DNA of 45,410 bases, taken from NCBI GenBank assembly GCA_002449665.1, contig DJXH01000051.1, positions 14,982 to 60,391 on the forward strand, written 5' to 3'. Shown here piece by piece: positions 8,280 through 17,585 of the stretch (positions are counted from its first letter, which is position 1; every line of letters begins with the position of its first letter). The notes below the pieces were generated by a model. It was given only the letters and a program-made list of their open reading frames with translations, was not told where the DNA came from and did not search any database. Made by a program: the position numbers and the translations under genes. This DNA is from Bacteroidales bacterium UBA7009 (GTDB taxonomy: Bacteria; Bacteroidota; Bacteroidia; Bacteroidales; Paludibacteraceae).

Positions 8280-8774
8280 TTACGCATCTGCAAATACTCT
8301 GCCGTCTTCAAGGGTAACTTGCAGCGGCGTATATTCGCTGTGGAAATCGTTTTCTAATCGGTCGATATAGCGGCGGCTTTCCCAGTGGCACATCGGCAGG
8401 TCGTGCAGCAGGTAGTTGCCGCAGGTCTCCGGTGTGGTGGCAGGCACCTGCTTTTGTGTCAGTACCCAGCGCAGGCACTCAATGGTCAGACGGCGCATAT
8501 CCTCCACGCTGTATTTGCCTGTCATCACAACGTACATCCCTGTCATACACCCCATCGGACCGACATACACCACATTGTCCTTCACCGCGCTGTTGCGAAA
8601 CCACGTCGCCATCAGGTGCTCTAAACTATGCATCGCCGCCGGAGCCACAGCAGGCTCCTGATTGGGACGGGTGATGCGCAAATCGAAGGTCGTAAAGCCC
8701 TTGTCCTTGCGCGATACATAGATACCCGGCATAAGACGGGTATGGTCAATGGTAAAACTCTGTATTACTTCCAT
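8280..8774 (-). CDS. luxS: S-ribosylhomocysteine lyase LuxS
   Basis: LuxS cleaves S-ribosylhomocysteine to homocysteine and DPD, the precursor of autoinducer-2. The product is 164 residues, full length. The metal-binding motif H49-S-L-E-H53 and the third ligand C118 (TCGNY) are present, as is the active-site cysteine in GCMTG (C76). It is the last gene of a minus-strand set with a cystathionine-lyase type enzyme, a methyltransferase and a cystathionine beta-synthase-like enzyme. The homocysteine it makes can feed directly into that pathway. No pfs/MTAN gene is in the window. Confidence 0.96.
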   Translation of the reverse strand: MEVIQSFTIDHTRLMPGIYVSRKDKGFTTFDLRITRPNQEPAVAPAAMHSLEHLMATWFRNSAVKDNVVYVGPMGCMTGMYVVMTGKYSVEDMRRLTIECLRWVLTQKQVPATTPETCGNYLLHDLPMCHWESRRYIDRLENDFHSEYTPLQVTLEDGRVFADA

Positions 8775-8809
8775 TCCTCGTTAGTTTTGATTATTTCTCG
8801 TTTTATTTA

Positions 8810-9970
8810 CTACAAAGCCTGTGCCAAATCGTCAATCAGGTCGTCTGCGTTTTCTATTCCGACTGACAGACGCACCAATGTGTCGGTGATTCCTATCTTT
8901 GCGCGTTCTTCGGGTGCTACCGACGAATGAGTCATTAGTGAGGGCAGTTCAACCAGAGATTCCACGCCGCCTAAACTCTCTGCCAAGGCTATGATTTGCA
9001 GGCGCGAGAGGAAGCGTTTGGCATCTTCTACCGTCCCGCGTATCTCAAACGAGATGATACCTCCGTTGCCGCTTGCCTGACTTTGGTGCAACGTCCGCTG
9101 CGCGAACGATGGCAAGCCCGGATAAACCACGCGGCTGACTTTTTCGTGTTTTTCAAGGAACTCCGCTACTTTTAGCGCGTTCTGCTCGTGTCGTTCCATC
9201 CGAAGAGCGAGGGTTTTTATGCCACGCATTACTATGTATGAGTCAAACGGAGCCATCACCGCACCGGCGGCGTTCTGGTAATACTGTATCTTCTCATAAA
9301 GTGCATCATCATTGGTCATTACCACGCCGCCGAGTACATCGCTGTGACCGCCGATGTATTTCGTTGCACTATGCATCACGATGTCTGCACCAAGGTCGGC
9401 AGGATGCATAAAGTAAGGTGAGAGGAACGTGTTGTCCACCACTAATATGAGGTGATGCCTCTTGGCTACCTCGGCAAGTTCTCTGATGTCGGCAATCTTG
9501 AGCAGCGGATTGGATACGGTCTCCACCCATATCATCCGTGTGGCAGGTGTTACGGCACGCTCGAAAGCGGAGTTGTCCGTCACGTCGGCATAAGATGCCG
9601 TTATGCCGAACTCGCTCATCACGCGGTTGAAGAGTCGTTTCGTGCCGCCGTAGAGGTCATCGCTTGCTACAACGTGATCGCCGCTCTTGAGCAGACCCAT
9701 AATGATGGCGGTCTCTGCCGCAAGTCCCGAACTGAAAGCTAATCCGTACTTGGTGTTCTCGATGGCTGCTAACTTACTCTCCAAAGCAAAACGTGTAGGA
9801 TTGAGCGAGCGTGTGTATTCATACCCGCCCGTCGGTTGGTCCACCTCGTGACGGGCAAAGGTTGTGGAAAGATGAATGGGGGCGGCTACGTCGCCTGCCG
9901 CTCCGTCCCGCATGTCGGGCTGCTCGCCGGCATGAATGGCGCGAGTTTCAAATGCAAAATTTTGATTCAT
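8810..9970 (-). CDS. Cystathionine gamma-lyase/gamma-synthase family PLP enzyme
   Basis: The 386-residue protein belongs to the Cys/Met metabolism PLP family. The PLP lysine is K204 in SATKYIGGHSD. Further family marks are EYTRSLNPTR near residue 51, SSGLAAE near 80 and VDNTFLSPY near 178. Gamma-synthase, gamma-lyase and beta-lyase cannot be told apart safely by eye. The neighbouring cystathionine beta-synthase-like gene favours a gamma-lyase, giving cysteine from cystathionine. It lies 35 bases before luxS and 43 bases after the methyltransferase, so one transcript is likely. Confidence 0.9.
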   Translation of the reverse strand: MNQNFAFETRAIHAGEQPDMRDGAAGDVAAPIHLSTTFARHEVDQPTGGYEYTRSLNPTRFALESKLAAIENTKYGLAFSSGLAAETAIIMGLLKSGDHVVASDDLYGGTKRLFNRVMSEFGITASYADVTDNSAFERAVTPATRMIWVETVSNPLLKIADIRELAEVAKRHHLILVVDNTFLSPYFMHPADLGADIVMHSATKYIGGHSDVLGGVVMTNDDALYEKIQYYQNAAGAVMAPFDSYIVMRGIKTLALRMERHEQNALKVAEFLEKHEKVSRVVYPGLPSFAQRTLHQSQASGNGGIISFEIRGTVEDAKRFLSRLQIIALAESLGGVESLVELPSLMTHSSVAPEERAKIGITDTLVRLSVGIENADDLIDDLAQAL

Positions 9971-10013
9971 AATAAACTGTATTTTCTATAAAACTTATAA
10001 CTTCTTTCAACTT

Positions 10014-10836
10014 TCAACTATGCCTTACAACATATACTTTGTGCGTTGCGTCAAAGCGTATTAGGCGGTAGCGTCCGGCTATGCGGTCGTAGTGGTCAAG
10101 GTATTCCTGATAGTACCCGTAGTCGGACATCGCCTCGTAGCCCGTATCCCATTCTTCGATGTCGTGTGCACTGCCTATGCCCCATTTGAAGCCGGCTTTG
10201 CTCACGTCGATACTCTGGTGGATACGCAGGCGTGTATAGCGTTTGGCAAGGGCATCGAACGTAACCCAAAAGTGCTTGAAGTGTGCTGCCAACAGACAGA
10301 ACAGTTTCTTCACCATCTCCTCCGAGAAGTACATCAACACGCCTTCCACGATGACCAGCACGTCCTCCCTTTCTCTGACCTGTCGTATCCAGTTGTCGTC
10401 AAATGCGCTACCTGCTATGACTGTGGCATGCGAATCCCGGATATATTGCTTTCGCAGCGCAACGGGCGATTCCAAGTCCACATGATACCATACGGCATCC
10501 GGGAAACGTTGCTCGCGTGTGTCCAATCCCGCACTGAGATTGATGATGACGGGTTGTTTGCCCTGCGCGCGCATATCTCGGATGTAGTTGCCCGTTATGC
10601 GGTCCAAGACCATCGTGCGGAGCGATATGATGAGTTGCATCTCGCGGTCAAGTCGGAAATTGAGGTTGTCATACCCTAAACTCCTTACTATCGCCACCGA
10701 CGCAGGGTCATTCACGATACCGCCCTCTAATGTCTCTTGCGCACGGAAGAACAGCGGTAGAAACAGTGTCTTCGACACGTCTGTCATTCCAGGTGTGTTC
10801 CGCGTTTCGCGCTCGGCTGTCTCCTCTTGGGTGACG

Positions 10837-10865
<29 letters not shown>
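10014..10865 (-). CDS. LCM/TcmP-type SAM-dependent O-methyltransferase
   Basis: The product has 283 residues if translation starts at 10865, where it overlaps the upstream gene by 29 bases; an ATG at 10787 would give 257. It resembles the leucine-carboxyl-methyltransferase superfamily: VIINLSAGLDTREQRF is the SAM-binding segment, followed by WYHVDLESP, VIVEGVLMYF and the C-terminal Y-R-L-I-R-F-D strand. The substrate is unknown; bacterial members methylate carboxylates or small metabolites. Being inside a luxS/transsulfuration operon suggests that its SAH product is recycled by the neighbours. It could equally be a passenger. Confidence 0.8.
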
Positions 10866-11829
<964 letters not shown>

Positions 11830-11908
11830 ATTCTGTATAGTTTTTATGTTTGTTCTTTTTATTATAGCTTTTGTAAAGTGTCAGACTCGCAGGTTCCTAT
11901 GTATAAAA

Positions 11909-11945
11909 ATCATTGGCTTTCGGCGTTTACCGACTTGCCAATGAT
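11909..11945 (-). promoter_or_regulatory. Structured hairpin in the leader of the transsulfuration-luxS operon
   Basis: A perfect 9-bp stem (11909-11917 with 11937-11945) encloses a second 4-bp stem TCGG/CCGA (11920-11923 with 11930-11933). It lies in the roughly 235-base leader between the promoter and the first gene. No T-run follows, so it is not an intrinsic terminator. I do not recognise a known SAM or SAH riboswitch. A small plus-strand open frame crosses it but lacks coding character. Confidence 0.5.
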
Positions 11946-12071
11946 TCAACAAATATATCAAAATATGATTGAAAAGACAAGGAAAGCACGCCGTATTAGC
12001 AAATACGACACCAACAATCGCTGACTGTAAAGTTGGTTTGATTAAGCATCTTCTTTACTTGTTTTCGGCTG

Positions 12072-12102
12072 CAAAGGTACGGAATTATTACAATATACCA
12101 AA
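12072..12102 (-). promoter_or_regulatory. Bacteroidota-type promoter of the transsulfuration-luxS operon
   Basis: On the minus strand TTTG (12102-12099), a 19-base spacer, then TACCTTTG (12079-12072): a full consensus match. The transcript would start near 12065 and run through a leader of about 235 bases to the ATG at 11829. Confidence 0.75.
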
Positions 12103-12120
12103 AAATATGACTTTTATGGT

Positions 12121-14145
12121 TTATTTTTGCCTAATCTCTTGTCCTTGCAAGGTGTATATGCGACCGTCTTTCACTATCATTATCTTGTTGTTAAGCATAA
12201 TAATGCCGTTCTCGGCAGAGGAAGGTTCGCAGTCTGCGGAATGTAAATCAGTGGTGATTCCTTGTGCTTCGGGGTCGCTCGGAATGATAGGCGGCGTGGG
12301 GATAACCTCATCTCCACCCTCTTGCATCATTCCGGGATAGCCTTTGGTGGCGAAAGCACCGATATAGACGTGAATAGGTTTATCTTCCTGGTCAAGCACT
12401 GACAGCACGTAGTTGTACCGTGATGCTTCGTCAAGTCCTGTTACTTTGAACGACAAGGTGTATGGCAAGTTCTGATGTTCTCTCTCCGGCGCAGAGAAGG
12501 CTATACCGAGCAGTTGTCCTCGCGCTCCGAGAGTAAGGCGGCAGAAGACTGTACCGTCTTTGTAAATATCAATCTGATACGAATGTGCCGCCGAGTCGGT
12601 AGGCCATGTGAAGTCGGCTGTTGTTTCCGCCGGTTCCACTATTACTGTGCGCTGAATCATAGCTGAGTCTGGCGTGGCGTTCATTCGGAACCGCCCCCAA
12701 TATGGGTGTTCGCGGTAGAGTTTTCGGCTGTCAGGCAGAACGGAGAGCCAAGCTGTGTCGGGTATATCTGCAAGTGTCGCTTCCGATACGGCTGGAGGTG
12801 TGGCAGCCCATACTGTGATATGCGTGATAGAACTATCGCCCTTGAAGGCGTTGTCGCCGATAAGCACTACGTTCTTGCCTATGGTGAGGTCTTTCAGTTC
12901 GCTCCAGTTCTCAAAAGCGTTAGTGCCGATGGAGATAACTTTGTCTGGAATAACGAGAGTGTCTTGCAGTTTTATGCCGCTGAAAGCACTGCCTCCTATC
13001 ATAGTCAGTTCGGCAGGAAGGACAATAGAATCCAGCGCAGCGCAACCGGAAAAGGCGTTATCGCCGATAGTGGTGATGCCATTCGGAAGGTATGCCTTTG
13101 TCATCGCCGCACAGCCTGAGAATGTAGAAGAATAGACGGCTTTGATACCTTCGGGCAGGATAATTTCTTTCAATGATTTGCAGCTCTTGAAAGCATCTTG
13201 GTATATGGCGGTGAGCGTGGATGGCAAGGAGATGGTTAGCAGTTGGTTGTTTGTAGCAAAAGCACTTGCACCTATCCATTTGACTCCTTCTGGAACAACA
13301 ATGTTCTTTACTCTGACGTATGTGCATAGGCTTGCAGGGACGAACTCAACGTCCGGACCGAAGATAAAATCTCCGTAAAAATAATTGTAGGGATTGTTGA
13401 AGACCGAAGATGAAGCGGGCGGATTCTTTGCGTTCCATACGATAACGGGACTATTATGGTAGCCGTATGATATGGCTGAGCCGGAGCGGAAAGTAGCGGG
13501 GAAGAAAAGGGTGTCTTTTATGGGTATATTTGCCACGTCTTGCTGTGTATATGGTGCGCCGTAGCCGTCAAAGATCCTTCCGTCTATCACTTCCAAACAG
13601 TCTGACCAGCGGACGGATGTCAGTTTATAGCAGTTCTCGAAGGTCATTCTTCCTATGTATTTCACTCCTTTGCCGAGATCGCATTTAACCATAGTGGTGC
13701 AGTTCTCAAAGGCATACTGCTCCACGGTATCAATGGAGTTGGGCAGGGTTATTTCTTTGAGTGCATAACATTCGCCGAAAGCATACGATGGCAGTTTGGT
13801 AACCCCTTCGGGTATTTCGCAGGCTGTGAGGTTCCACCAGTATTGGAATACACCATTCGGCAGTTTGGTCAAGCCCGCAGGTAGGGAGATGGTCTTACAC
13901 GAGTTGTAGGGATAGTATGTATTATAACTCGTTGACCATGAAGCGGCTTGAAGCACGGGCTTGTTCCACCAAAGGCTATCCACCGTATTCTTAAGTTCGC
14001 CATAGCCTTCAATGGTCATGTGGGCGGTTTCTGTGTCATAACTCCACGTGAGATGTTCGCCGCATACTCCTTTATACACAGTGGTGTACGCCCCTGAAAC
14101 AAGCATAAGCGTAACCAATACACATAATAACCTTTTCATATTCAT
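12121..14145 (-). CDS. BspA-like leucine-rich-repeat surface protein
   Basis: The product has 674 residues. The signal peptide is MNMKRLLCVLVTLMLVSG. Residues about 95-480 hold many LRR_5 units with the pattern I-x-x-x-A-F-x-x-C/N-x-x-L-x-x-I-x-L-P (e.g. TTIGDNAFSGCAALDSIVLP). Such BspA-type arrays are found in surface adhesins. After them come a beta-sandwich region (about 500-620) and a short tail (KIMIVKDGRIYTLQGQEI). That tail resembles those of the two other big surface proteins here. It starts 14 bases after the outer-membrane barrel gene, in one minus-strand operon. Confidence 0.87.
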   Translation of the reverse strand: MNMKRLLCVLVTLMLVSGAYTTVYKGVCGEHLTWSYDTETAHMTIEGYGELKNTVDSLWWNKPVLQAASWSTSYNTYYPYNSCKTISLPAGLTKLPNGVFQYWWNLTACEIPEGVTKLPSYAFGECYALKEITLPNSIDTVEQYAFENCTTMVKCDLGKGVKYIGRMTFENCYKLTSVRWSDCLEVIDGRIFDGYGAPYTQQDVANIPIKDTLFFPATFRSGSAISYGYHNSPVIVWNAKNPPASSSVFNNPYNYFYGDFIFGPDVEFVPASLCTYVRVKNIVVPEGVKWIGASAFATNNQLLTISLPSTLTAIYQDAFKSCKSLKEIILPEGIKAVYSSTFSGCAAMTKAYLPNGITTIGDNAFSGCAALDSIVLPAELTMIGGSAFSGIKLQDTLVIPDKVISIGTNAFENWSELKDLTIGKNVVLIGDNAFKGDSSITHITVWAATPPAVSEATLADIPDTAWLSVLPDSRKLYREHPYWGRFRMNATPDSAMIQRTVIVEPAETTADFTWPTDSAAHSYQIDIYKDGTVFCRLTLGARGQLLGIAFSAPEREHQNLPYTLSFKVTGLDEASRYNYVLSVLDQEDKPIHVYIGAFATKGYPGMMQEGGDEVIPTPPIIPSDPEAQGITTDLHSADCEPSSAENGIIMLNNKIMIVKDGRIYTLQGQEIRQK

Positions 14146-14159
14146 CGTTTTTACTGTTC

Positions 14160-15089
14160 TTAGTCAAATATAAGGCAGCGGCAGTCTTTCATATTGCGTT
14201 TCAGCGGGTTGTACGGCATAATCCTATATGCCACTTTTATACCCACATCATACAGATTGCGCTTTTCCACCAATTTCTGTCCCTGCCTGTTGCCGCTTAC
14301 TACGGTTGTCATTATCCTATGAAGCGGAAAACCGTCGCGGGTGTCGGACAGCATCAGAAGCGATATTCTATCCGATTGACTGTCCGTCTCGCTTGCAAAC
14401 GAGTAGTCGGCATACACGCCCACAGATATATATGCTCTATGCCGGTGGGCGATATATATCGGTATGTCATAACTCACCTCTGCCGACACCCACCACTGCT
14501 TTTCCTGTTTTCTTACCTTGCCTGCCTGCTGTTCGCTGAACGAGCGGGTGGCAGCCAACGGAAAAGACTCATATACGCGGTTGTCCTGCTTCGGGAAATA
14601 GACCGACAGCTCGGCTTTGTCTGCTCTCTCTGTCCAATTCCCGCCGAAGGGAAACACCAACTTTGGTCCAACATATAGATTCACCCCTTCAAACGACAGC
14701 CCCAACTGCAACATCAGTCCTGCCGACCATAAAGTATAATTCTCAATCAGTCTGCCAATTGTATAATCCACCTGTATGTTTTCATTATCTACGTCTATTG
14801 TCTTATAACTGTCAGTATAGTCTATTTTGCCTAAGCCCGCCGTGTGTCTGTCTATCGTGCCGCCGAACCTGAAACCGATAATGTATGGCGAGCGGAAACT
14901 ATAACTGAGTAACGCTCCTGCATGCAGGTTAGGTGCCGGCAACACATACTCACATTCAGCATTATAGCCCGCCATACCAAAGCGTGCACCTGCCTCAAAC
15001 AAGTGTTCCGCCCAAACTGTCAGCGGACACATTATCAGCAATATGACGTGCGTATATCGGCTCACGGTATGCGTTTTTTCTCTGTCCAC
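14160..15089 (-). CDS. Outer-membrane beta-barrel protein, unknown function
   Basis: The product has 309 residues. The N-terminus is basic then hydrophobic (YTHVILLIMCPLTVWA), an acceptable signal peptide. The mature part is rich in alternating amphipathic strands with aromatic residues at strand ends (LLSYSFRSPYIIGFRFGG, YVGPKLVFPFGG, AYISVGVYADYSF). These are typical of an 8-12-strand porin-like barrel. The start overlaps the end of the upstream T9SS-cargo gene by 28 bases, so the two are translationally coupled. It could be a surface anchor or partner of the neighbouring secreted proteins; that is inference from order only. Confidence 0.75.
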   Translation of the reverse strand: MDREKTHTVSRYTHVILLIMCPLTVWAEHLFEAGARFGMAGYNAECEYVLPAPNLHAGALLSYSFRSPYIIGFRFGGTIDRHTAGLGKIDYTDSYKTIDVDNENIQVDYTIGRLIENYTLWSAGLMLQLGLSFEGVNLYVGPKLVFPFGGNWTERADKAELSVYFPKQDNRVYESFPLAATRSFSEQQAGKVRKQEKQWWVSAEVSYDIPIYIAHRHRAYISVGVYADYSFASETDSQSDRISLLMLSDTRDGFPLHRIMTTVVSGNRQGQKLVEKRNLYDVGIKVAYRIMPYNPLKRNMKDCRCLIFD

Positions 15090-17410
15090 ACTTTCCCGCC
15101 CTGTTCGTAGCGGTAAAGATAGATGCCGTTCTTCACCTGCTCTTCGCTCACCTCCTGTCCTCGGCTATCGAATATGCGTTTGGTGATATACTGCTCCTGC
15201 TCTGTATCTGCTATCTCTATGATATTCGACCATATAACCTCGCCATCGTCAAGCGTTACGCGCAGTTGGAACACCCCGTGCAGTTCGTTTTGCTCAGCGT
15301 AGTCGTCTTCTGTGGCTCCTGCTACAGGCTCGTCGTTTTTATACCATTGGAACGCCCTTGCCGACCTGCCTGGGAAATATCTGCGTAGTGCCACATTGTC
15401 GCAAAGTAACTGCCAATTGTACTTGTTTACGATTATTATCCATAACCTTTCGCAGTGGATGGTATCCAAAGTATATATATTCTGTATGCTGTCGCAGCCG
15501 CGTACATTAGGCATAGTTATTACCATTTCATCCGCATACTCAAACGTTAACCCCCGCCATATTATCGGAAGCAGTGTGTCACATACGGTGGTATCGTGGG
15601 TGATGTATTGCAAGTCAGGACAACATATTTCATTGCTCAATGTATATTTACACAGTAAACTGTCGCAGCCAAACCGATTTTTGTGCATAATCTCATAAGT
15701 GGCAGGTTCTGCAAAAAGCGTATCGTGCCAAAGATATGGCATAACTGTGTCGCATACAATCGTATCAAGAGTTATTGACCGCAAATTAGGGCAGCATGTT
15801 TCGGTCTGAAGTGTATATATGCAGAGCAGGCTGTCGCAGCCATTAGTATCGCGGTGCATAATCTCGTAGGTGGCAGGGGCTGTGAACAAAGTGTCGTGCC
15901 AGCGGTAGGGCATCAGAGTATCGCAAACGATGGTGTCTGTATATACCGTTTGCAGTTTGGGGCAAGGCGGTGTGCAGTCGTTCACCGTAAGGTGGAAAGG
16001 TTGGCTCGTAGCGCGGCAGAAAGGCGAACTTGCAACATCCACACCTTCCGGAGCTATACTTAACCTATACCAGCCTGAATCGGCAAGCGTGATATGGTCA
16101 AAACCGAAATCTGCATCTGTGCTTATGCTTACCCACTCTTCGCTGTCAAAGGCAAGACTGTCGCTTGCGTATTGCCAAAAGTAACTGTAAGGTTCGCTAA
16201 ATCCGCCGCCTGTGGTTATATCAGCCGTAAAACGATATGCCGAGTCCATACATACCTGCGGCTCGGAGGTCAGAACCACCGAAGAATTGCAAAGGCGTAT
16301 TTCTATGTCATCAAGTGCGAAGTCGTTGCCCATACCTGAGTTCTCGTCATTGAAGATACTCAGGCGGAGCGTACTCACGCCTTCAGGAACATGGAACGAT
16401 GCACCTACAAGATGCCAAGGAGCAGACCTCACCGTGGCATAACCGTAGCCGTCTTGCTCAAAATTGCGAGGTGCGGGCGCTATCGGACCGGACGACTGCT
16501 CGAAGATTATATCGCCGTTCTCTTCGTCCTGAATACAGAACCTTACTTTAGGCTTTGCAAAATTATGCCCGGGCTCAAGCACATTGGCTACGTATGCGGA
16601 AAAAGACAGGTCAAGTTCGTGGCATACAGGAATAGTGGTCGTATAGAAGGCATCATTTCCTCCTTTGCCGTCCACCTCCAAGAGGTAGCCGCGTGTGTAG
16701 TCGTTGGGGTAAGTGTGGTCATCTTGTACGAACCATTGGGAAAACAGGTTGTCGGTCTTGTGAACGTTAAGTCCGTTCTGCCAACCGTGTTTCGCCACTA
16801 CGTATCTGCCACTTGACGGACTTGAAATAATATTGAATTGCTGATAATATCTGCTGCTCATTGTGGTCAGCTGTGTCGGACTTGTTATCGGGTCTTCGGG
16901 ACTGTTGCCACCAAAGTCCTCACGGAAAAGCAGAATGCCGTCAGTGCAGACATTTTCGGAAATTTCATCGGGGAAGGGGTTGGCAAACGGCGTACAGCCG
17001 CCTTCTTCTTTCGCTACATATATGGGTTCGCTCACGAGCATCTTCCTGTCTTCCTTTCCGTCTTCTTCCGGCAGCAGTGCCGTTGCTCTATACCAGCCTT
17101 CTTTTAAGTTCTCAGGACGCTGCGTATATGAGTGACCGCTCCTCCATAAGTATGTCCACTGCTCTCCGTTTTCAGAGTATTCAAATAAAAAGGTGCGCGG
17201 GCTGCCAAAGGTGCCGTCATCAGTAAACTGCGGAATAAAGGCGAAAAACGGATTTTTCAGACAGATGGCTTCAGCCGACGTGCGAAGCCAAATAGAAAGC
17301 TGCGGCTGCTCTTCCTGCTGCGCGCCTTCCTGCTCCTGACAGAAAACAAAAGAGGGTAAACAAAGCGCAATCGCAGCCAACCATAATCCTATTTTACTTG
17401 CATTTATCAT
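15062..17410 (-). CDS. T9SS-secreted multidomain surface protein with three VCDT repeats
   Basis: I chose the ATG at 17410 (782 residues) because it begins the signal peptide MINASKIGLWLAAIALCLPS; an ATG at 17449 adds 13 charged residues. Residues about 150-370 look like a jelly-roll domain (opening LLFREDFGGNS, closing FALDDIEIRLCN). An Ig-like part follows. About residues 480-655 are three tandem units of about 59 residues with a shared pattern D-T-x-V-C-D-T ... W ... G-C-D-S ... Y-T-L. The C-terminus has the T9SS type A tail: IFDSRGQEV, then NGIYLYRYEQGGKVWTEKKR. It is the first gene of the three-gene surface operon. Confidence 0.88.
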   Translation of the reverse strand: MINASKIGLWLAAIALCLPSFVFCQEQEGAQQEEQPQLSIWLRTSAEAICLKNPFFAFIPQFTDDGTFGSPRTFLFEYSENGEQWTYLWRSGHSYTQRPENLKEGWYRATALLPEEDGKEDRKMLVSEPIYVAKEEGGCTPFANPFPDEISENVCTDGILLFREDFGGNSPEDPITSPTQLTTMSSRYYQQFNIISSPSSGRYVVAKHGWQNGLNVHKTDNLFSQWFVQDDHTYPNDYTRGYLLEVDGKGGNDAFYTTTIPVCHELDLSFSAYVANVLEPGHNFAKPKVRFCIQDEENGDIIFEQSSGPIAPAPRNFEQDGYGYATVRSAPWHLVGASFHVPEGVSTLRLSIFNDENSGMGNDFALDDIEIRLCNSSVVLTSEPQVCMDSAYRFTADITTGGGFSEPYSYFWQYASDSLAFDSEEWVSISTDADFGFDHITLADSGWYRLSIAPEGVDVASSPFCRATSQPFHLTVNDCTPPCPKLQTVYTDTIVCDTLMPYRWHDTLFTAPATYEIMHRDTNGCDSLLCIYTLQTETCCPNLRSITLDTIVCDTVMPYLWHDTLFAEPATYEIMHKNRFGCDSLLCKYTLSNEICCPDLQYITHDTTVCDTLLPIIWRGLTFEYADEMVITMPNVRGCDSIQNIYTLDTIHCERLWIIIVNKYNWQLLCDNVALRRYFPGRSARAFQWYKNDEPVAGATEDDYAEQNELHGVFQLRVTLDDGEVIWSNIIEIADTEQEQYITKRIFDSRGQEVSEEQVKNGIYLYRYEQGGKVWTEKKRIP

Positions 17411-17486
17411 TTTCTTTCTCTCAAATTTTACAGATTGAAAATTATCCATTACTTTTGTGCGACAAAATCCACCTCATTTTCGTTTG

Positions 17487-17494
17487 CAAAGGTA
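17487..17494 (-). promoter_or_regulatory. Probable -7 box of the surface-protein operon
   Basis: TACCTTTG on the minus strand, about 77 bases before the ATG at 17410. No good TTTG was seen at the -33 position, so the call rests on the -7 box alone. Confidence 0.4.
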
Positions 17495-17585
17495 CTGCAT
17501 ATTTTTCATATACGTAAATTTTGCAGTTGTACGATATGGTTTTATGTACTTGTTTAATCTATTGAATATATTATAATTACAAAAA

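Noticed and set aside
17450..17457. TACTTTTG on the plus strand as the promoter of the regulator gene
   Set aside because: It has no matching TTTG at -33, and it would give a leader of over 120 bases; the support is too weak.
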